Shown: positions 1 to 9,431, counted from the first letter of the stretch. The stretch: DNA of 64,000 bases from Candidatus Zixiibacteriota bacterium (GCA_016933695.1 JAFGAL010000008.1:1-64000); one strand, 5' to 3'. The notes: generated by a model from the letters alone, not told the origin. Numbers and translations: made by a program.

Positions 1-471
1 ATCGTTCTCGATTCGAATCTGTATCAGGCATATATCAATCTGGGCGATATCAATCAGGCGCAGGAGCAGTACGATCAGGCCGAACCGTATTATCGTCGGG
101 CGGCCGAGATCGATCCCCGGAAAAAAGACGCCTTCACCAAACTGGGAACCCTGTACGCCCGTCAGCAGAAATTCCCGCAGGCCGATGACATGTTTCGTCA
201 CGCGGAGGGCATCGCTGATTTAAGTGCGATCGACCTGCTCAACTGGGGCAATGTGTATCTCGCGACCGGACAGGGCGAACCGGCCATTGAACGATACCGC
301 ACAGCACTGGGGCTCGATCCGAATTTCGCCCGGGGATATTTCAATCTCGCGGTGGCATACCGCAATTTCAATTATCCGGTCGATTCGGTGCGGACGAATC
401 TGGAGACCTGCCTGCGCCTGGATCCGACCTTCGCGCCGGCCAGAGACCTGCTGGAGCAAATCGGCAATTGA
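1..471 (+). CDS. TPR-repeat protein, C-terminal part (5' end outside window)
   Basis: The reading frame is open from the first base and ends at a TGA at 469-471, so the ORF-track start at 190 is internal. The 156 visible residues are almost entirely tetratricopeptide repeats: the pattern AYINLGD...Y..A...YRRAAEIDP, AFTKLGTLYA, and ARGYFNLAVAYR...LRLDP recurs about every 34 residues. TPRs are protein-interaction scaffolds, and no catalytic domain is visible here. It converges on the GGDEF-variant gene on the other strand with only 16 bases between the stops. The partner and cellular location cannot be told from this fragment. Confidence 0.85.
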   Translation: MVLDSNLYQAYINLGDINQAQEQYDQAEPYYRRAAEIDPRKKDAFTKLGTLYARQQKFPQADDMFRHAEGIADLSAIDLLNWGNVYLATGQGEPAIERYRTALGLDPNFARGYFNLAVAYRNFNYPVDSVRTNLETCLRLDPTFAPARDLLEQIGN

Positions 472-487
472 ACGTTTGTGTCGTGAT

Positions 488-1414
488 TTAATACTTCTTG
501 CGTCGTTCCACGACGAAGTTCGATCCCGGAAGTGATTTCGAATATTTTTTCAGGTCGGCCAGCATGTGCGACATCTCGCCGACGTGGTTGAACGTGTCAC
601 CGTGATTGACCAGCACCGCGACCGAAATGGTCAACAGACGAAACGTCTCAATCTCCCCCTTGCGGTTGGTGGTGGTAATGGTGCCGCGTTCGCGGTCGCG
701 TTCGGCGTACCGAAACGGAACCAGCGTATCGAACACCTTGATCACGTTTTCACAGACCAGCGACACCAAATCGGACGGGATGATATAGATAAAATCATCG
801 CCGCCGATATGCCCGACAAATCCCTCACGGCAGATATCGAACACACAGTCGCGGATGATCCGCGCGGTCAGTTTGATCACGCGGTCGCCGTAGTAATACC
901 CGTAATAGTCGTTGTAGGGTTTGAAATCGTCGATATCGGCATAGCAAACCGCGAAGTCCGCTTCAAGCTTGAGCAGGCGTTCGATTTCTTTCTCGATCAA
1001 TCCCGGTCCGGGCAGACGAGTCGAGGGATTGAACGAAATGTCGCGGGCGGAGCGCTCGGCGATCATGCGCAGTTCCGCCTCGAACAATTTCTCCCGCCAC
1101 TTTCCCCTGAGAAAGCCGTCGGCACCGTTTTGAAAGCCCGCGATCAGATCGGACTCATTCGGTTGCGGATGGTAGAGCACGGTCGGAATGGCCGCCAGGA
1201 AAATATGGCTTTTCACCAGCCGCACCAGTTCCAGTTCATGGTTGAAATCCCCGTCACCCGCGATAATCGCCAGATCGAGATGGTACCGTTGAGACAGGAT
1301 CAGCAGTTCGTCCAGAGAACGATAATAGTGCAGGGAGATTTTGCTTTCGGCAAACGCTTTCGAGAGAAAGAAAGCGATATCGACTCCCTCCTGGCGGATG
1401 GCACAGTGAAACAT
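488..1414 (-). CDS. Receiver-like plus GGDEF-variant (GGDDF) domain protein
   Basis: The N-terminal ~120 residues resemble a response-regulator fold (LDLAIIAGDGD, then AIPTVLYHP and GADGFL near a normal receiver end), but the acidic pocket is not clearly conserved. Residues ~135-300 form a GGDEF domain: NPSTRLPG start, YADIDDFKPYNDYYGYYYGD substrate segment, and HIGGDDF in place of the GG[DE]EF active site. Active diguanylate cyclases make c-di-GMP; a D for the catalytic E may reduce or abolish this. The track start at 1486 lies deep inside xerD. I use the ATG at 1414, which has GGAG about 9 nt upstream and sits 2 nt past the xerD stop, so it is last in the comF-xerD run. Confidence 0.8.
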   Translation of the reverse strand: MFHCAIRQEGVDIAFFLSKAFAESKISLHYYRSLDELLILSQRYHLDLAIIAGDGDFNHELELVRLVKSHIFLAAIPTVLYHPQPNESDLIAGFQNGADGFLRGKWREKLFEAELRMIAERSARDISFNPSTRLPGPGLIEKEIERLLKLEADFAVCYADIDDFKPYNDYYGYYYGDRVIKLTARIIRDCVFDICREGFVGHIGGDDFIYIIPSDLVSLVCENVIKVFDTLVPFRYAERDRERGTITTTNRKGEIETFRLLTISVAVLVNHGDTFNHVGEMSHMLADLKKYSKSLPGSNFVVERRKKY

Positions 1415-1415
1415 G

Positions 1416-2342
1416 TCAGGCATTCTCCATGGCAACGGCCTTTTCCCGCGGATGGAATTCCCGATGCACCGACAGCAGGTATTCACGGTCGACCTGCGTG
1501 TAAATTTGCGTGGTGGTGATACTGGCGTGCCCCAGCAGTTCCTGCACCGTGCGCAAATCCGCGCCGCCGTCGATCATGTGCGTGGCGAAACTGTGCCGGA
1601 ACACGTGCGGCGTGACCTTTTTGGCGATGCCGGCTTTCAGGGCATACTTCTTGATGATTTTCCACACCCCCACGCGCGAAAACGCGGTTCGGTTGCGCGA
1701 CAGGAACAAATGGTCGCTTTCGCATTCGGCCCGAAGCGCCTCGCGCACGGCGGTCAGGTATTTTTCCACGGCTTCGCGGGCATATCGTCCAAAGGGCACC
1801 AGACGCTCTTTGTTTCCTTTGCCGATCACGGTGATAAACCCGACTTCGCCGTACACCGCCGACATTGTCAGGTTGATCAATTCCGAGATACGCACTCCCG
1901 TGCCGTACAACACTTCAAGCATCGCGGCGTCGCGAATACCGTTCGGGGTGGTTTGGTCCGGTTGCCGGAGGATGGTCTCGATATCGGCGACCGACAGGTA
2001 ATCGGGATGATAGCGGGCAATGCGCGGCACCCGGGCGTATTCGAAGGGATTGTCCGCCACCAGTCCCCGCTCGGCCAGGTACCGATAGAAACTGCGCACC
2101 GATGAAATCTTGCGGGCAATCGATGCGGGGCGGCGGTTGGCCGAACTCAGGCGGGCGAGAAAGTCATTGACCGTCCGGTAGGTAACCGCATAATCGCCGT
2201 GTATCTTAAACAGCTTCCGAAACTCAGTGATATCCCGCCGATAGGCCTGCACGCTGTTGGAGGACAGCCCGCACTCCAGTTCGAGATGCAGAAGATACTC
2301 GGCAAGAATCGGCTCGTTTTGTCGTATGTCGGTCATAGGCAT
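1416..2342 (-). CDS. xerD: Tyrosine recombinase XerD/XerC
   Basis: A 308-residue site-specific recombinase of the size expected for XerC/D, which resolve chromosome dimers at dif during division. All catalytic elements are visible: Arg in LYGTGVRISELINL, Lys in GKGNKERLVPFG, the HxxR box HVFRHSFATHM, the second His in ELLGHASITTTQ and nucleophilic Tyr in QIYTQV. The tail (REYLLSVHREFHPR) resembles XerD more than XerC. The N-terminal SAM-like domain (LLHLELECGLSSNSVQAYRRDI) is present. AGGA lies 7-9 nt before the ATG at 2342; a second ATG lies two codons in. It starts 3 nt after the comF stop, so translational coupling is likely. No integrase-type context surrounds it, so a housekeeping role is favoured. 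Confidence 0.92.
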   Translation of the reverse strand: MPMTDIRQNEPILAEYLLHLELECGLSSNSVQAYRRDITEFRKLFKIHGDYAVTYRTVNDFLARLSSANRRPASIARKISSVRSFYRYLAERGLVADNPFEYARVPRIARYHPDYLSVADIETILRQPDQTTPNGIRDAAMLEVLYGTGVRISELINLTMSAVYGEVGFITVIGKGNKERLVPFGRYAREAVEKYLTAVREALRAECESDHLFLSRNRTAFSRVGVWKIIKKYALKAGIAKKVTPHVFRHSFATHMIDGGADLRTVQELLGHASITTTQIYTQVDREYLLSVHREFHPREKAVAMENA

Positions 2343-2345
2343 CCG

Positions 2346-3095
2346 TCATCTTCCTGCGGCGGCAAGCACAATACCGCAGACGGGGATCACTCCCGCGTGT
2401 ATCAGCGCCTTACGCGCTTCCTGCATGGTCGCCCCGGTCGTGAACACATCATCGACCAGCGCGATCCGCTTTCCCGCAAGGTTGTCACCGTCGACCGCAA
2501 AAGCCCCGGCGATGTTTTTCCAGCGATCGGCCGGGTCAAGCCGGGCTTGATCGCGGGTTTTCCTGATCTGCCACAAGGTGGTATCGTCGACCGGCAGTTG
2601 CAGGCCGTTTCCCAGTATATCGGACAAAATGCCCGCCTGATTAAAGCCCCGTCGCTTTTCCCTGCGGCTATATAAAGGAATCGGCACAATATCCTCAGGA
2701 TCAAGCGCCGCCAGCCGCTTTCCGTGGGCATCGAGAAGACGTCCGGCGAAAAACCGCCCTACTTCATGGAAACCGTGATATTTGAACTCATGAATGCCCG
2801 ACCGCAGGGGATCGACATACGATCCAAGTGCAAACACCGGCATGCTGTCCTCCGGCGGGCACTCCCGGCAGACGGTCCCGTTCACGAGGATGCCACCACA
2901 ATTCATGCAAAATGGCTCGGTCAGGATATCAATCCGATGGATACAATCCGAACACAGCAGACGGTCGCAGAGATCGGCCTGACTACCACATAGCAGACAT
3001 CGCGGCGGATAAATAAAATCCAACACATGCGGCAAACCCAGTTTTTTTGCCGCCAGGTGTGTCCATGTCATCGCGGAAACGGTGTTGGTCGCCAT
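2346..3095 (-). CDS. comF: ComF family phosphoribosyltransferase-like protein
   Basis: 249 residues with the ComF layout. An N-terminal zinc-ribbon segment has PPRCLLCG, LLCSDC, CMNCGG and VCREC cysteine pairs (residues ~30-80). A type I phosphoribosyltransferase fold follows, with the PRPP loop RIALVDDVFTTGAT near the C-terminus. ComF proteins are needed for DNA uptake in naturally competent bacteria, and the family is also widespread in non-competent species, where the substrate is unknown. The ATG has AGGAGA 5 nt upstream. It is followed within 3 nt by xerD and then the GGDEF-variant gene. Competence itself cannot be inferred from one gene. Confidence 0.88.
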   Translation of the reverse strand: MATNTVSAMTWTHLAAKKLGLPHVLDFIYPPRCLLCGSQADLCDRLLCSDCIHRIDILTEPFCMNCGGILVNGTVCRECPPEDSMPVFALGSYVDPLRSGIHEFKYHGFHEVGRFFAGRLLDAHGKRLAALDPEDIVPIPLYSRREKRRGFNQAGILSDILGNGLQLPVDDTTLWQIRKTRDQARLDPADRWKNIAGAFAVDGDNLAGKRIALVDDVFTTGATMQEARKALIHAGVIPVCGIVLAAAGR

Positions 3096-3177
3096 CGCTA
3101 TCTCCTGCGAACGAAAGTACGGTTTTGGAAACCTTGGCGCAACAGAGAATTACCGATGAATTTCGGAGAGAGAATGT

Positions 3178-3813
3178 CTACCATTGCCGCATGTAGGCAC
3201 GAAGCGTGTCGGCAATGGGGGATTCGGGCATGAGTTCGATATATTTATTCCAGTGGAGTTTGGTGCGTTCGAAATCGTTCAGACTGCTGTACACCACCCC
3301 CAGATTGAAATGCGCAATGGCATGATCGGGATCAAGTGATATTGCCCGTTGCAGGGCCTGCAGGGCGTTATGCCACTCCCCGACCGCATGCAGGCAGGCG
3401 CCAAGATCGGTATATATGTCGGCACTGCTTGAATCGATTTCCAGTGCGCGGCGATAGCAGGCGACGGCCGTCGCGTACTTGCCCTGATCCATGTTGATAT
3501 TACCCATCGCGATCAATTTGTCATAGTCTTCGGGAAGATCGATATTCACCGTAGCCATATCCCCGGCGGAGGCGTTTTCCATGCCGGAAATATCAGAGTG
3601 CTGAAATTCGGAGTGAGGTCGTTCGGGACGCGCCTTGTACAAGACATAGCCGACTCCGCAGATCACGATCAATGAGATCAGGACGATCATATCACGGCGA
3701 AACAGACCGACAAGGCCGGACGAATTTTTCCCGACGGGCTTTCCGCATCCGTTGCAATAAACGGCCTCGGAGGCCAGCGGTGCACCACAGGCGGAACAGG
3801 CAGGCGTATTCAT
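3178..3813 (-). CDS. Membrane-anchored zinc-ribbon TPR protein
   Basis: Starts with a four-cysteine zinc ribbon (CSACGAPL...YCNGCGKP), then one transmembrane helix (MIVLISLIVICGVGYVLYKA, residues ~40-60), a short acidic linker and three TPR units (IAMGNINMDQGKYATAVACY; ADIYTDLGACLHAVGEW; AIAHFNLGVVYSSL). The TPRs probably face the periplasm, with the zinc ribbon cytoplasmic. The ATG at 3813 is preferred over the track start at 3855 because AAAGGGA lies just upstream and the ribbon starts immediately. It sits 55 nt downstream of the GT-C gene and 82 nt before comF. The specific role is unknown. Confidence 0.82.
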   Translation of the reverse strand: MNTPACSACGAPLASEAVYCNGCGKPVGKNSSGLVGLFRRDMIVLISLIVICGVGYVLYKARPERPHSEFQHSDISGMENASAGDMATVNIDLPEDYDKLIAMGNINMDQGKYATAVACYRRALEIDSSSADIYTDLGACLHAVGEWHNALQALQRAISLDPDHAIAHFNLGVVYSSLNDFERTKLHWNKYIELMPESPIADTLRAYMRQW

Positions 3814-3867
3814 GTCGTTCCCTTTGCTCTGATTTCCCATGTTCTCCCTGAACACCGCCCGGACCGA

Positions 3868-5337
3868 TTAGTTCCGGATTTGTCGCGGCGGATGATTGAT
3901 CAACAGCGAATCGACCGCCTGTTGATTCTTTTTCAGGCGGATATAGTAATACCCGGTTTCGTGGGTATCCGCCCCGGGCGGAGTCGAGATTCCGGCATAT
4001 CGATAGGTCGTGTTGAATCCGCGGCATTTGGATATCAACCGCTCGCGCCCGAACCGCAGGGTGACATGTCCCTGGTCATCGAAATTCCCCACCAGCACGA
4101 AATAGTCCGGGAAACGCAGGTACTCGGTCATCGGATTGAATCCGTTCTGCCCGATGTCTTCTGACACCAGCCCGTAAATGTCATGATAGCGTTTGTCGGT
4201 GTAATAGGGAATCCGCCCGACATCGGTAATCGAGATAACGGCATCGGATGGCAGGCTGTCGATCCAGGCGATCAGACTTCGTTGCGCACTCATGACCGTC
4301 ACTTCGGTTTCAATTTTGGCATCGATCGCCGCATACGGCGCAAACAGCGTCACCATGCCGACCGCCAGCACCACGCGCAAACCGCGCGTGTCGTATTTCG
4401 AGACCACCAGCGCGGCGACCAGAATCAGCAGTGGCAAAAACGCCGCCATGTATCGAAAATGGAAATTCATGATCGGATCGACCAGCGAACTCACAATGGC
4501 CTGCACAATAAAAAGGGTTACGGCCACAGTCAGGGTCTTGTCGCGCAGACGGTCCCGGAGCGCTATGATTCCCCCGGCCGCAAACAGCAGTGTCAACGGC
4601 AGATAATACAACAGGGTTCTGCCCATCGGGCCGAACCCGTATTCCACTCCGCCCATTTTGGTATAGAACGTATTGGGGAAAATATATCCGAATTCAATCA
4701 GGCGGAACAGCATAATAAACGCCGTGGCCATAACCAGGGCGAGTCCGTTAATCAACAGGTACCGGATATCGTTTTTCTTGTTCAGATGGTCCACGATTGC
4801 CGTTGTCGCAATCAGGACAAAACCGACAATGAATCCTTCCGGGCGGTTCAGCACCAATATCGCCAGACCGGGCACGGACCAGTACGATCGCCTGAGACAG
4901 GCCACCATCCCGCCCGCCAGTGCGAACGCGTACAATCCCAGTTCCAGCCCGCTTACCGCCCAGAACGCGGTAATGGGCGACACCAGATACGCCGGACCGG
5001 CCAGCCACACCCATGCGGATTTATCATTGTGATAGTTCCAGAACCAGATTCCCCCTGCCAGTGCACTGAAGACCACGCCGAGTATTTTGGCGCAGAGATA
5101 CGTTGACAGACCAAACTTGTATAGCAACGCCAGCAGCAACAGCCAGAGAAAATTGGAATACCCCTCGACCGGTTTGTCACCGATATTGAATACCATCCCG
5201 TGCCCGTCGGCGAAATGTTCGGCGTACCGGAACGTGATAAAGGCGTCGTCGATGGAATACTCCCAGAAGGTTATCACGAACAGGATGAACAGAACCAACG
5301 ACAGGGCAAAGGTGATATAACGATAACTCGGTTTCAT
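3868..5337 (-). CDS. GT-C fold membrane glycosyltransferase candidate
   Basis: A 489-residue integral membrane protein with about 10 hydrophobic helices. After the first helix comes [21 protein letters not shown] and then VEGYSNFLW, the first-loop signature (acidic DD, then R-Y) of GT-C enzymes that use polyprenyl-phosphate sugars at the outer face of the inner membrane. The C-terminal ~130 residues are soluble and likely periplasmic. Sugar and acceptor cannot be predicted; a cell-envelope polymer is the likely target. The gene starts 3 nt after the rel stop codon (TAG ACC ATG), so it is co-transcribed and probably translationally coupled to rel. Confidence 0.8.
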   Translation of the reverse strand: MKPSYRYITFALSLVLFILFVITFWEYSIDDAFITFRYAEHFADGHGMVFNIGDKPVEGYSNFLWLLLLALLYKFGLSTYLCAKILGVVFSALAGGIWFWNYHNDKSAWVWLAGPAYLVSPITAFWAVSGLELGLYAFALAGGMVACLRRSYWSVPGLAILVLNRPEGFIVGFVLIATTAIVDHLNKKNDIRYLLINGLALVMATAFIMLFRLIEFGYIFPNTFYTKMGGVEYGFGPMGRTLLYYLPLTLLFAAGGIIALRDRLRDKTLTVAVTLFIVQAIVSSLVDPIMNFHFRYMAAFLPLLILVAALVVSKYDTRGLRVVLAVGMVTLFAPYAAIDAKIETEVTVMSAQRSLIAWIDSLPSDAVISITDVGRIPYYTDKRYHDIYGLVSEDIGQNGFNPMTEYLRFPDYFVLVGNFDDQGHVTLRFGRERLISKCRGFNTTYRYAGISTPPGADTHETGYYYIRLKKNQQAVDSLLINHPPRQIRN

Positions 5338-5340
5338 GGT

Positions 5341-7482
5341 CTAATAATCGGGATAGGATTCGCCCCCGGTGGCGCGGCGAACGGCGATAACGCCTTTCAC
5401 TTTCTTGATTCGCTTCAGGACGCGCTCCAGCTGACTGAGGTTGTTGACTTCGATAACGATCTGCCCGACCGAGCTGATGTCGGAAATATCGATATCCACG
5501 CCGCGGACGTTGGTGTCGTTGTCGGCGATGGCGTCGGTGATATCGACCAGGACGTTCTTGCGCGGCTCGACCTTGACTTCCAGCTGCACCACGAAGGTCT
5601 GATCACGGGTGACATCCCATGACACCGGGATAAGGCGTTCCGGATCATTGGCCAGGCTCTGGATGCTGGGACAGTCGGCGCGATGAATGGTGACCCCGCG
5701 CCCGCGCGTGATATAGCCGACGATTTCCTCGCCCGGCACCGGCTGACAGCATCCGGCGAAACGGAACATCATGTTCGACAGACCCTGCACCTTGATCCCG
5801 CGTTCGGAACGGAACCGCTCCAGCACCTGCTCGACCACCGATTCCTTTTTCTCCTCATCCGTGGGAATGATTTTCATCGCGACATGCTGGGCGGATACCT
5901 GCCCGTTTCCCAACGCGTAAAACAGGTTGCTGACCGAATTGAGCGACATCCCCTGCGCAATCTCCAGCAGTTCCTCGTCACCCGGCAATTTCACCCGGCT
6001 CTTTTTCAACTCCCGTTCCAGCAGTTCGCGCCCGAGCGCCACCGCCTGATCGTATCCGGCCTGCTTGAGCCAGCGGCGGATGCGCGACTTGGCGTTGGAC
6101 GTGGTGACGATTTTCAGCCAGTCCTGCGAGGGGTGACGATGCGGGCTGGTGATCACTTCGACCTTGTCACCGGACTGCAATGGCGTTGTCAGGGGACGAA
6201 TCCGTCCGTTGATTTTGGCTCCGCTACAACGCAGGCCGACTTCGGTGTGAATGGCAAAAGCAAAATCGAGCGCCGTGGCCCCGGCGGGAAGGTGCTTGAT
6301 CTCGCCCCTGGGGGTATACACGTAGATGTCATCGGTGAACAGGTCGATCTTGAGATATTCCAGGAACTCCGAGGGGTTGGTCATGTCTTTCTGCCATTCG
6401 AGCACGTCGCGAAGCCAGGCCATCTGCTGATCGGCCTTGTCCATTTGCTGACGGCCCTCTTTATACAGCCAGTGCGCCGCGATACCGTTTTCCGCGATAT
6501 GGTGCATCTCACGGGTGCGGATCTGCACCTCGATCACCTTGTTTTCCGGCCCGAAGATGGCCGTGTGCAGGGACTGGTAATTGTTCGGCTTGGGATTGCC
6601 GATATAATCGGCGAACTTGCGCACCACCGGGTTCCACAATTCATGCACCACGCCCAGCGCATGATAGCATTCCGCCTTGGTGGTGGTGATCACCCTGATG
6701 GCGAACAGGTCGGAGATTTGATCGAACGGCACATTGCGGTATTGAATTTTACGATAGATCGAATCGATGTGTTTGGCGCGGCCGTACACCTGCGCCTTGA
6801 TCCCCGCCTCGAAAATCGCCCGGCTGATCGGTTCGACCACCTGCTGGATATAGTGTTCGCGTTCCTCGCGGGTCAGTTCGACTTTTTGCACCAGCTCGGA
6901 ATACACATCCGGCATGAGAAACTTGAGCGACAGATCCTCCAGTTCGGTTTTGACCTTGGCGATACCGAAGCGATGCGCCAGCGGAGCATACACCTCTCGC
7001 GTTTCCTGCGCGATTCGCTTGCGCTTGCGCGGCTGAAGGTATTCCAGGGTACGCATGTTGTGCAGGCGGTCGGCCAGTTTGATCAGGATAACCCGGATAT
7101 CGCGCGCCATCGACAGCAGCATCTTGCGGAAATATTCCACCTGCTGTTCCTCGGCCGATTTGAATTCCACCTGTCCCAGCTTGGTAACCCCGTCCACCAG
7201 TTCCGCGATTTCGTCGCCGAATTCCTGTCGAAGACCATTCAGGCCGATCGGCGTGTCCTCGACCACGTCATGCAGAAGTCCCGCGGCAATGGTGGTGGAA
7301 TCGAGATGCAGTTCCGCCAAAATCAGTGCCACATTCAGACAGTGCACGGTAAATGGCTCCCCGGATTCGCGGATCTGTCCCTCATGCGCCTTGATACTGA
7401 ACTCATGCGCCCGACGAATCAGACTGATATCGATATTGGCGTTGAACGCCTCGACCTGAATAATAAACTCCGCCAGATTCAT
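5341..7482 (-). CDS. rel: Bifunctional (p)ppGpp synthetase/hydrolase, Rel/SpoT family
   Basis: About 713 residues, full length for RelA/SpoT homologues. Order: HD hydrolase (LLHDVVEDTP), synthetase (ADYIGNPKPNNYQSLHTAIF, VEVQIRTREMHHIAE), TGS (YVYTPRGEIKHLPAGATALDF), zinc-finger/RIS region (CCQPVPGEEIVGY...HRADCPS) and C-terminal ACT. The intact HD motif argues for a two-way enzyme that makes and degrades the starvation alarmone. The usual NGYQSLHT is NNYQSLHT here. The track's start is a GTG at 7488; the ATG at 7482 is preferred because a near-perfect sigma70 promoter ends just before it, which would place the transcript's first base at or near this ATG. No Shine-Dalgarno is visible. It is followed by the GT-C gene after 3 nt. 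Confidence 0.94.
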   Translation of the reverse strand: MNLAEFIIQVEAFNANIDISLIRRAHEFSIKAHEGQIRESGEPFTVHCLNVALILAELHLDSTTIAAGLLHDVVEDTPIGLNGLRQEFGDEIAELVDGVTKLGQVEFKSAEEQQVEYFRKMLLSMARDIRVILIKLADRLHNMRTLEYLQPRKRKRIAQETREVYAPLAHRFGIAKVKTELEDLSLKFLMPDVYSELVQKVELTREEREHYIQQVVEPISRAIFEAGIKAQVYGRAKHIDSIYRKIQYRNVPFDQISDLFAIRVITTTKAECYHALGVVHELWNPVVRKFADYIGNPKPNNYQSLHTAIFGPENKVIEVQIRTREMHHIAENGIAAHWLYKEGRQQMDKADQQMAWLRDVLEWQKDMTNPSEFLEYLKIDLFTDDIYVYTPRGEIKHLPAGATALDFAFAIHTEVGLRCSGAKINGRIRPLTTPLQSGDKVEVITSPHRHPSQDWLKIVTTSNAKSRIRRWLKQAGYDQAVALGRELLERELKKSRVKLPGDEELLEIAQGMSLNSVSNLFYALGNGQVSAQHVAMKIIPTDEEKKESVVEQVLERFRSERGIKVQGLSNMMFRFAGCCQPVPGEEIVGYITRGRGVTIHRADCPSIQSLANDPERLIPVSWDVTRDQTFVVQLEVKVEPRKNVLVDITDAIADNDTNVRGVDIDISDISSVGQIVIEVNNLSQLERVLKRIKKVKGVIAVRRATGGESYPDY

Positions 7483-7488
7483 AAACAC

Positions 7489-7517
7489 ATTATACGCGAT
7501 AATCGGCTTGCTGGCAA
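7489..7517 (-). promoter_or_regulatory. Sigma70-type promoter for rel, probably leaderless transcript
   Basis: On the minus strand, TTGCCA (7512-7517) and TATAAT (7489-7494) are separated by exactly 17 nt. The next bases are GTGTTT and then the ATG at 7482-7480, so a start 6-7 nt after the -10 would fall on the A of that ATG. No Shine-Dalgarno lies between. Read-through from the upstream GT2 gene is also possible. Confidence 0.7.
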
Positions 7518-7577
7518 CTACAAGTGTCTTCCAAACAACAGATTCCGGGAAGCGATTGTCCGGCGGGACGATAATTA

Positions 7578-8324
7578 CTATTTCCGTTTATTCAGTTCAC
7601 GAAGGGTGTCATATTTCCGGTAATTCCGGCGGCTGGACAGCATCGCAATATACCATCCCTCCCAACCGTCCAGAAAACCGCCCCGAAGGATAAAGTGACG
7701 GTAAAATGTCCCGACCGCTCTCAGCCAGACCGCAAGGCGTCCGGAAGTACGCCCGCGATCGTGCATTTCTTGCGCGGACAACCTGGCGTAGCGATCCCCC
7801 TTGGCATGAAACGCGTGCAGGTCGGGGTAGGAATAGTGTAACAGGGGATGTTTCAAACGACCCGGCGGGCCGTCGAGTTCGACATGTTCATGCACCGCCG
7901 ACGATGAAAACCGGCCCCGGCCCCGGCGAAACAGCCGCACCACGTAATCCGGGTACCACTGTGAATGATAAATCCAGCGATCGAGAAAACAGGTTAACCG
8001 CGGCAGACGATATCCGGCGCAGGACGAATCCGACGAACACGTATCGCGAATTTCAACGGCCAATCCCGACGACACCACCTCATCGGCATCCAGCGACAGA
8101 ATCCACTCCCCGGTCGCCTGCTCGATACCGTACTGCTTGGTCGGCCCGTAGCCCATCCATTCCGGGGAATGTATTTTGGCGTTGTATGATTCGGCGATTT
8201 CGACCGTGCGGTCTTCGGACTGGCTGTCGACGATGATGATCTCATCCACCCAGCGAATCGAATGCAGACAACGGGCGATATTCCGTTCTTCGTTTTTCGT
8301 GATTATCACCGCGGAAATTCGCAT
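7578..8324 (-). CDS. Family 2 glycosyltransferase, WaaE/KdtX-like (LPS core)
   Basis: 248 residues in the GT-A fold: AVIITKNEERNIARCL at the N-terminus, DEIIIVDSQSEDRTVEI, and the DxD-type motif LSLDADEVV. The MGYGPTKQYGIEQATGEW stretch matches WaaE/KdtX-type enzymes, which add glucose or related sugars to the LPS inner core. The track extends the ORF to 8456, but the ATG at 8324 is chosen because it overlaps the stop of the upstream heptosyltransferase by one base (TGATG) and begins directly at the first beta-strand. It is the last gene of the msbA-GT9-GT9-GT2 operon. The exact donor is not predictable. Confidence 0.88.
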   Translation of the reverse strand: MRISAVIITKNEERNIARCLHSIRWVDEIIIVDSQSEDRTVEIAESYNAKIHSPEWMGYGPTKQYGIEQATGEWILSLDADEVVSSGLAVEIRDTCSSDSSCAGYRLPRLTCFLDRWIYHSQWYPDYVVRLFRRGRGRFSSSAVHEHVELDGPPGRLKHPLLHYSYPDLHAFHAKGDRYARLSAQEMHDRGRTSGRLAVWLRAVGTFYRHFILRGGFLDGWEGWYIAMLSSRRNYRKYDTLRELNKRK

Positions 8325-9430
8325 CACGACACCGTCAGTCCGGTCGCCGCCAGGGCCGTTTCGAATGCCGCGAAGGCCTGCCCCGGCGTGATGTTGAAAA
8401 TATCGTCGCCGCCCGGTGACAGCACCAGACCGTACTCCTGCCCGTACGGACGCCACTGACGATACACGCCGCTGAACTCGGGATACATCCCGACCACCGG
8501 GACCCGGAACGACCGCGCGATATGCACCACCGCCGTATCCGCCGTAATCAGCAGATCGAGATTGGCGATCACGGCCGAGGCTTCGATTATACTCAGCCTT
8601 TCCGGCACCTGGTACACGCCGTCGGCAAACGGCTGTTGCAGTTCATCGCCTTTGTGCCGGTCGGGCGGTGATGTGAGGATTATTATCTTACTATTGGGAT
8701 ATTTCTCGCGGATCATTTCCACCAGTTTTTTCGATTTTGCATATCCCCAGATACGATTGGGCAGACGAACCGAAAGATTAATTCCGATTGTCACGCCGCC
8801 CGTGTCGGGAAGACTGTCCAAAAAATCCTTCGCCCTTTGCATTGCGGTGTCGGGGATAAACGGCGGTGCGAATCCGTCCGGCACCGCCGGATCAAGCGCG
8901 AATGCTTTCAGCAGTTGCAGATTGATGGTGATGATATGATCGTGACTGCCGGTGAAATCATGATTGTAATCATAGTACCGTGCGAATCGCTTTTTACCGA
9001 CCCCGATCCGGACCCTCCCGACCGAACACAACTGCGAAAGAAAGAGCGTCGTCACGGAATCATCGCCGAGCAAATCGACCACACAGCCGAATTTCTCTTT
9101 GCGGATGGCGCCGACTTCCTTGATATCCTTGAAAATACTGCGGCGATAGATAAAAATTTTATCGAAACGCGGATCGTTGCGAATCAGCGCGATATTGCGA
9201 TCCGACGCCAGTATGCCGATTTTGACCTGTGGGAATCGTCGCTTCACTTCATCGATCAGCGGAAACGAACAGATCGTGTCGCCGAGACGGTCGGGACGAA
9301 GAAACAGCACCGAGCGCAATCGAGAACCGTCAAGCGGTGTCAGTCCGGCGCGTCCCTTTTTCAGGAACACGCGAAACAGCGCAAAGAACGCCGCCTTGAT
9401 CCTGAACTCCAGCGGTTTCAGGCGATTCAT
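8324..9430 (-). CDS. ADP-heptose:LPS heptosyltransferase-like protein (GT9), copy 2
   Basis: 368 residues with the GT9 pattern: VLFLRPDRLGDTICSFPLIDEV at the N-terminus and, in the C-terminal Rossmann domain, IGINLSVRLPNRIWG, IIILTSPPDR and LLITADTAVVHIARSF. This family transfers heptose from ADP-heptose to Kdo-lipid A or the growing inner core on the cytoplasmic side of the inner membrane. Its sequence is clearly paralogous to the adjacent upstream copy (shared DRLGD/EKIGD, SDSVTALFL-like, DTAVVHIARSF and MYPEFSGVYRQWRPYGQE-type blocks). It overlaps the GT2 start by one base. Which copy is WaaC-like and which WaaF-like cannot be told. Confidence 0.88.
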   Translation of the reverse strand: MNRLKPLEFRIKAAFFALFRVFLKKGRAGLTPLDGSRLRSVLFLRPDRLGDTICSFPLIDEVKRRFPQVKIGILASDRNIALIRNDPRFDKIFIYRRSIFKDIKEVGAIRKEKFGCVVDLLGDDSVTTLFLSQLCSVGRVRIGVGKKRFARYYDYNHDFTGSHDHIITINLQLLKAFALDPAVPDGFAPPFIPDTAMQRAKDFLDSLPDTGGVTIGINLSVRLPNRIWGYAKSKKLVEMIREKYPNSKIIILTSPPDRHKGDELQQPFADGVYQVPERLSIIEASAVIANLDLLITADTAVVHIARSFRVPVVGMYPEFSGVYRQWRPYGQEYGLVLSPGGDDIFNITPGQAFAAFETALAATGLTVS

Positions 9431-9431
9431 C

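Noticed and set aside
566-1519. 317-aa plus-strand ORF
   Set aside because: Antisense to the GGDEF-variant gene and the end of xerD; no recognisable motif and no ribosome-binding site.
1416-2342. Integrase of a mobile element
   Set aside because: Length and motifs fit XerD, it sits in an operon with comF, and no att repeats or cargo genes are nearby.
5683-7623. 646-aa plus-strand ORF
   Set aside because: Exact antisense shadow of rel, caused by codon bias; composition rich in His, Arg and Gln with no domain.
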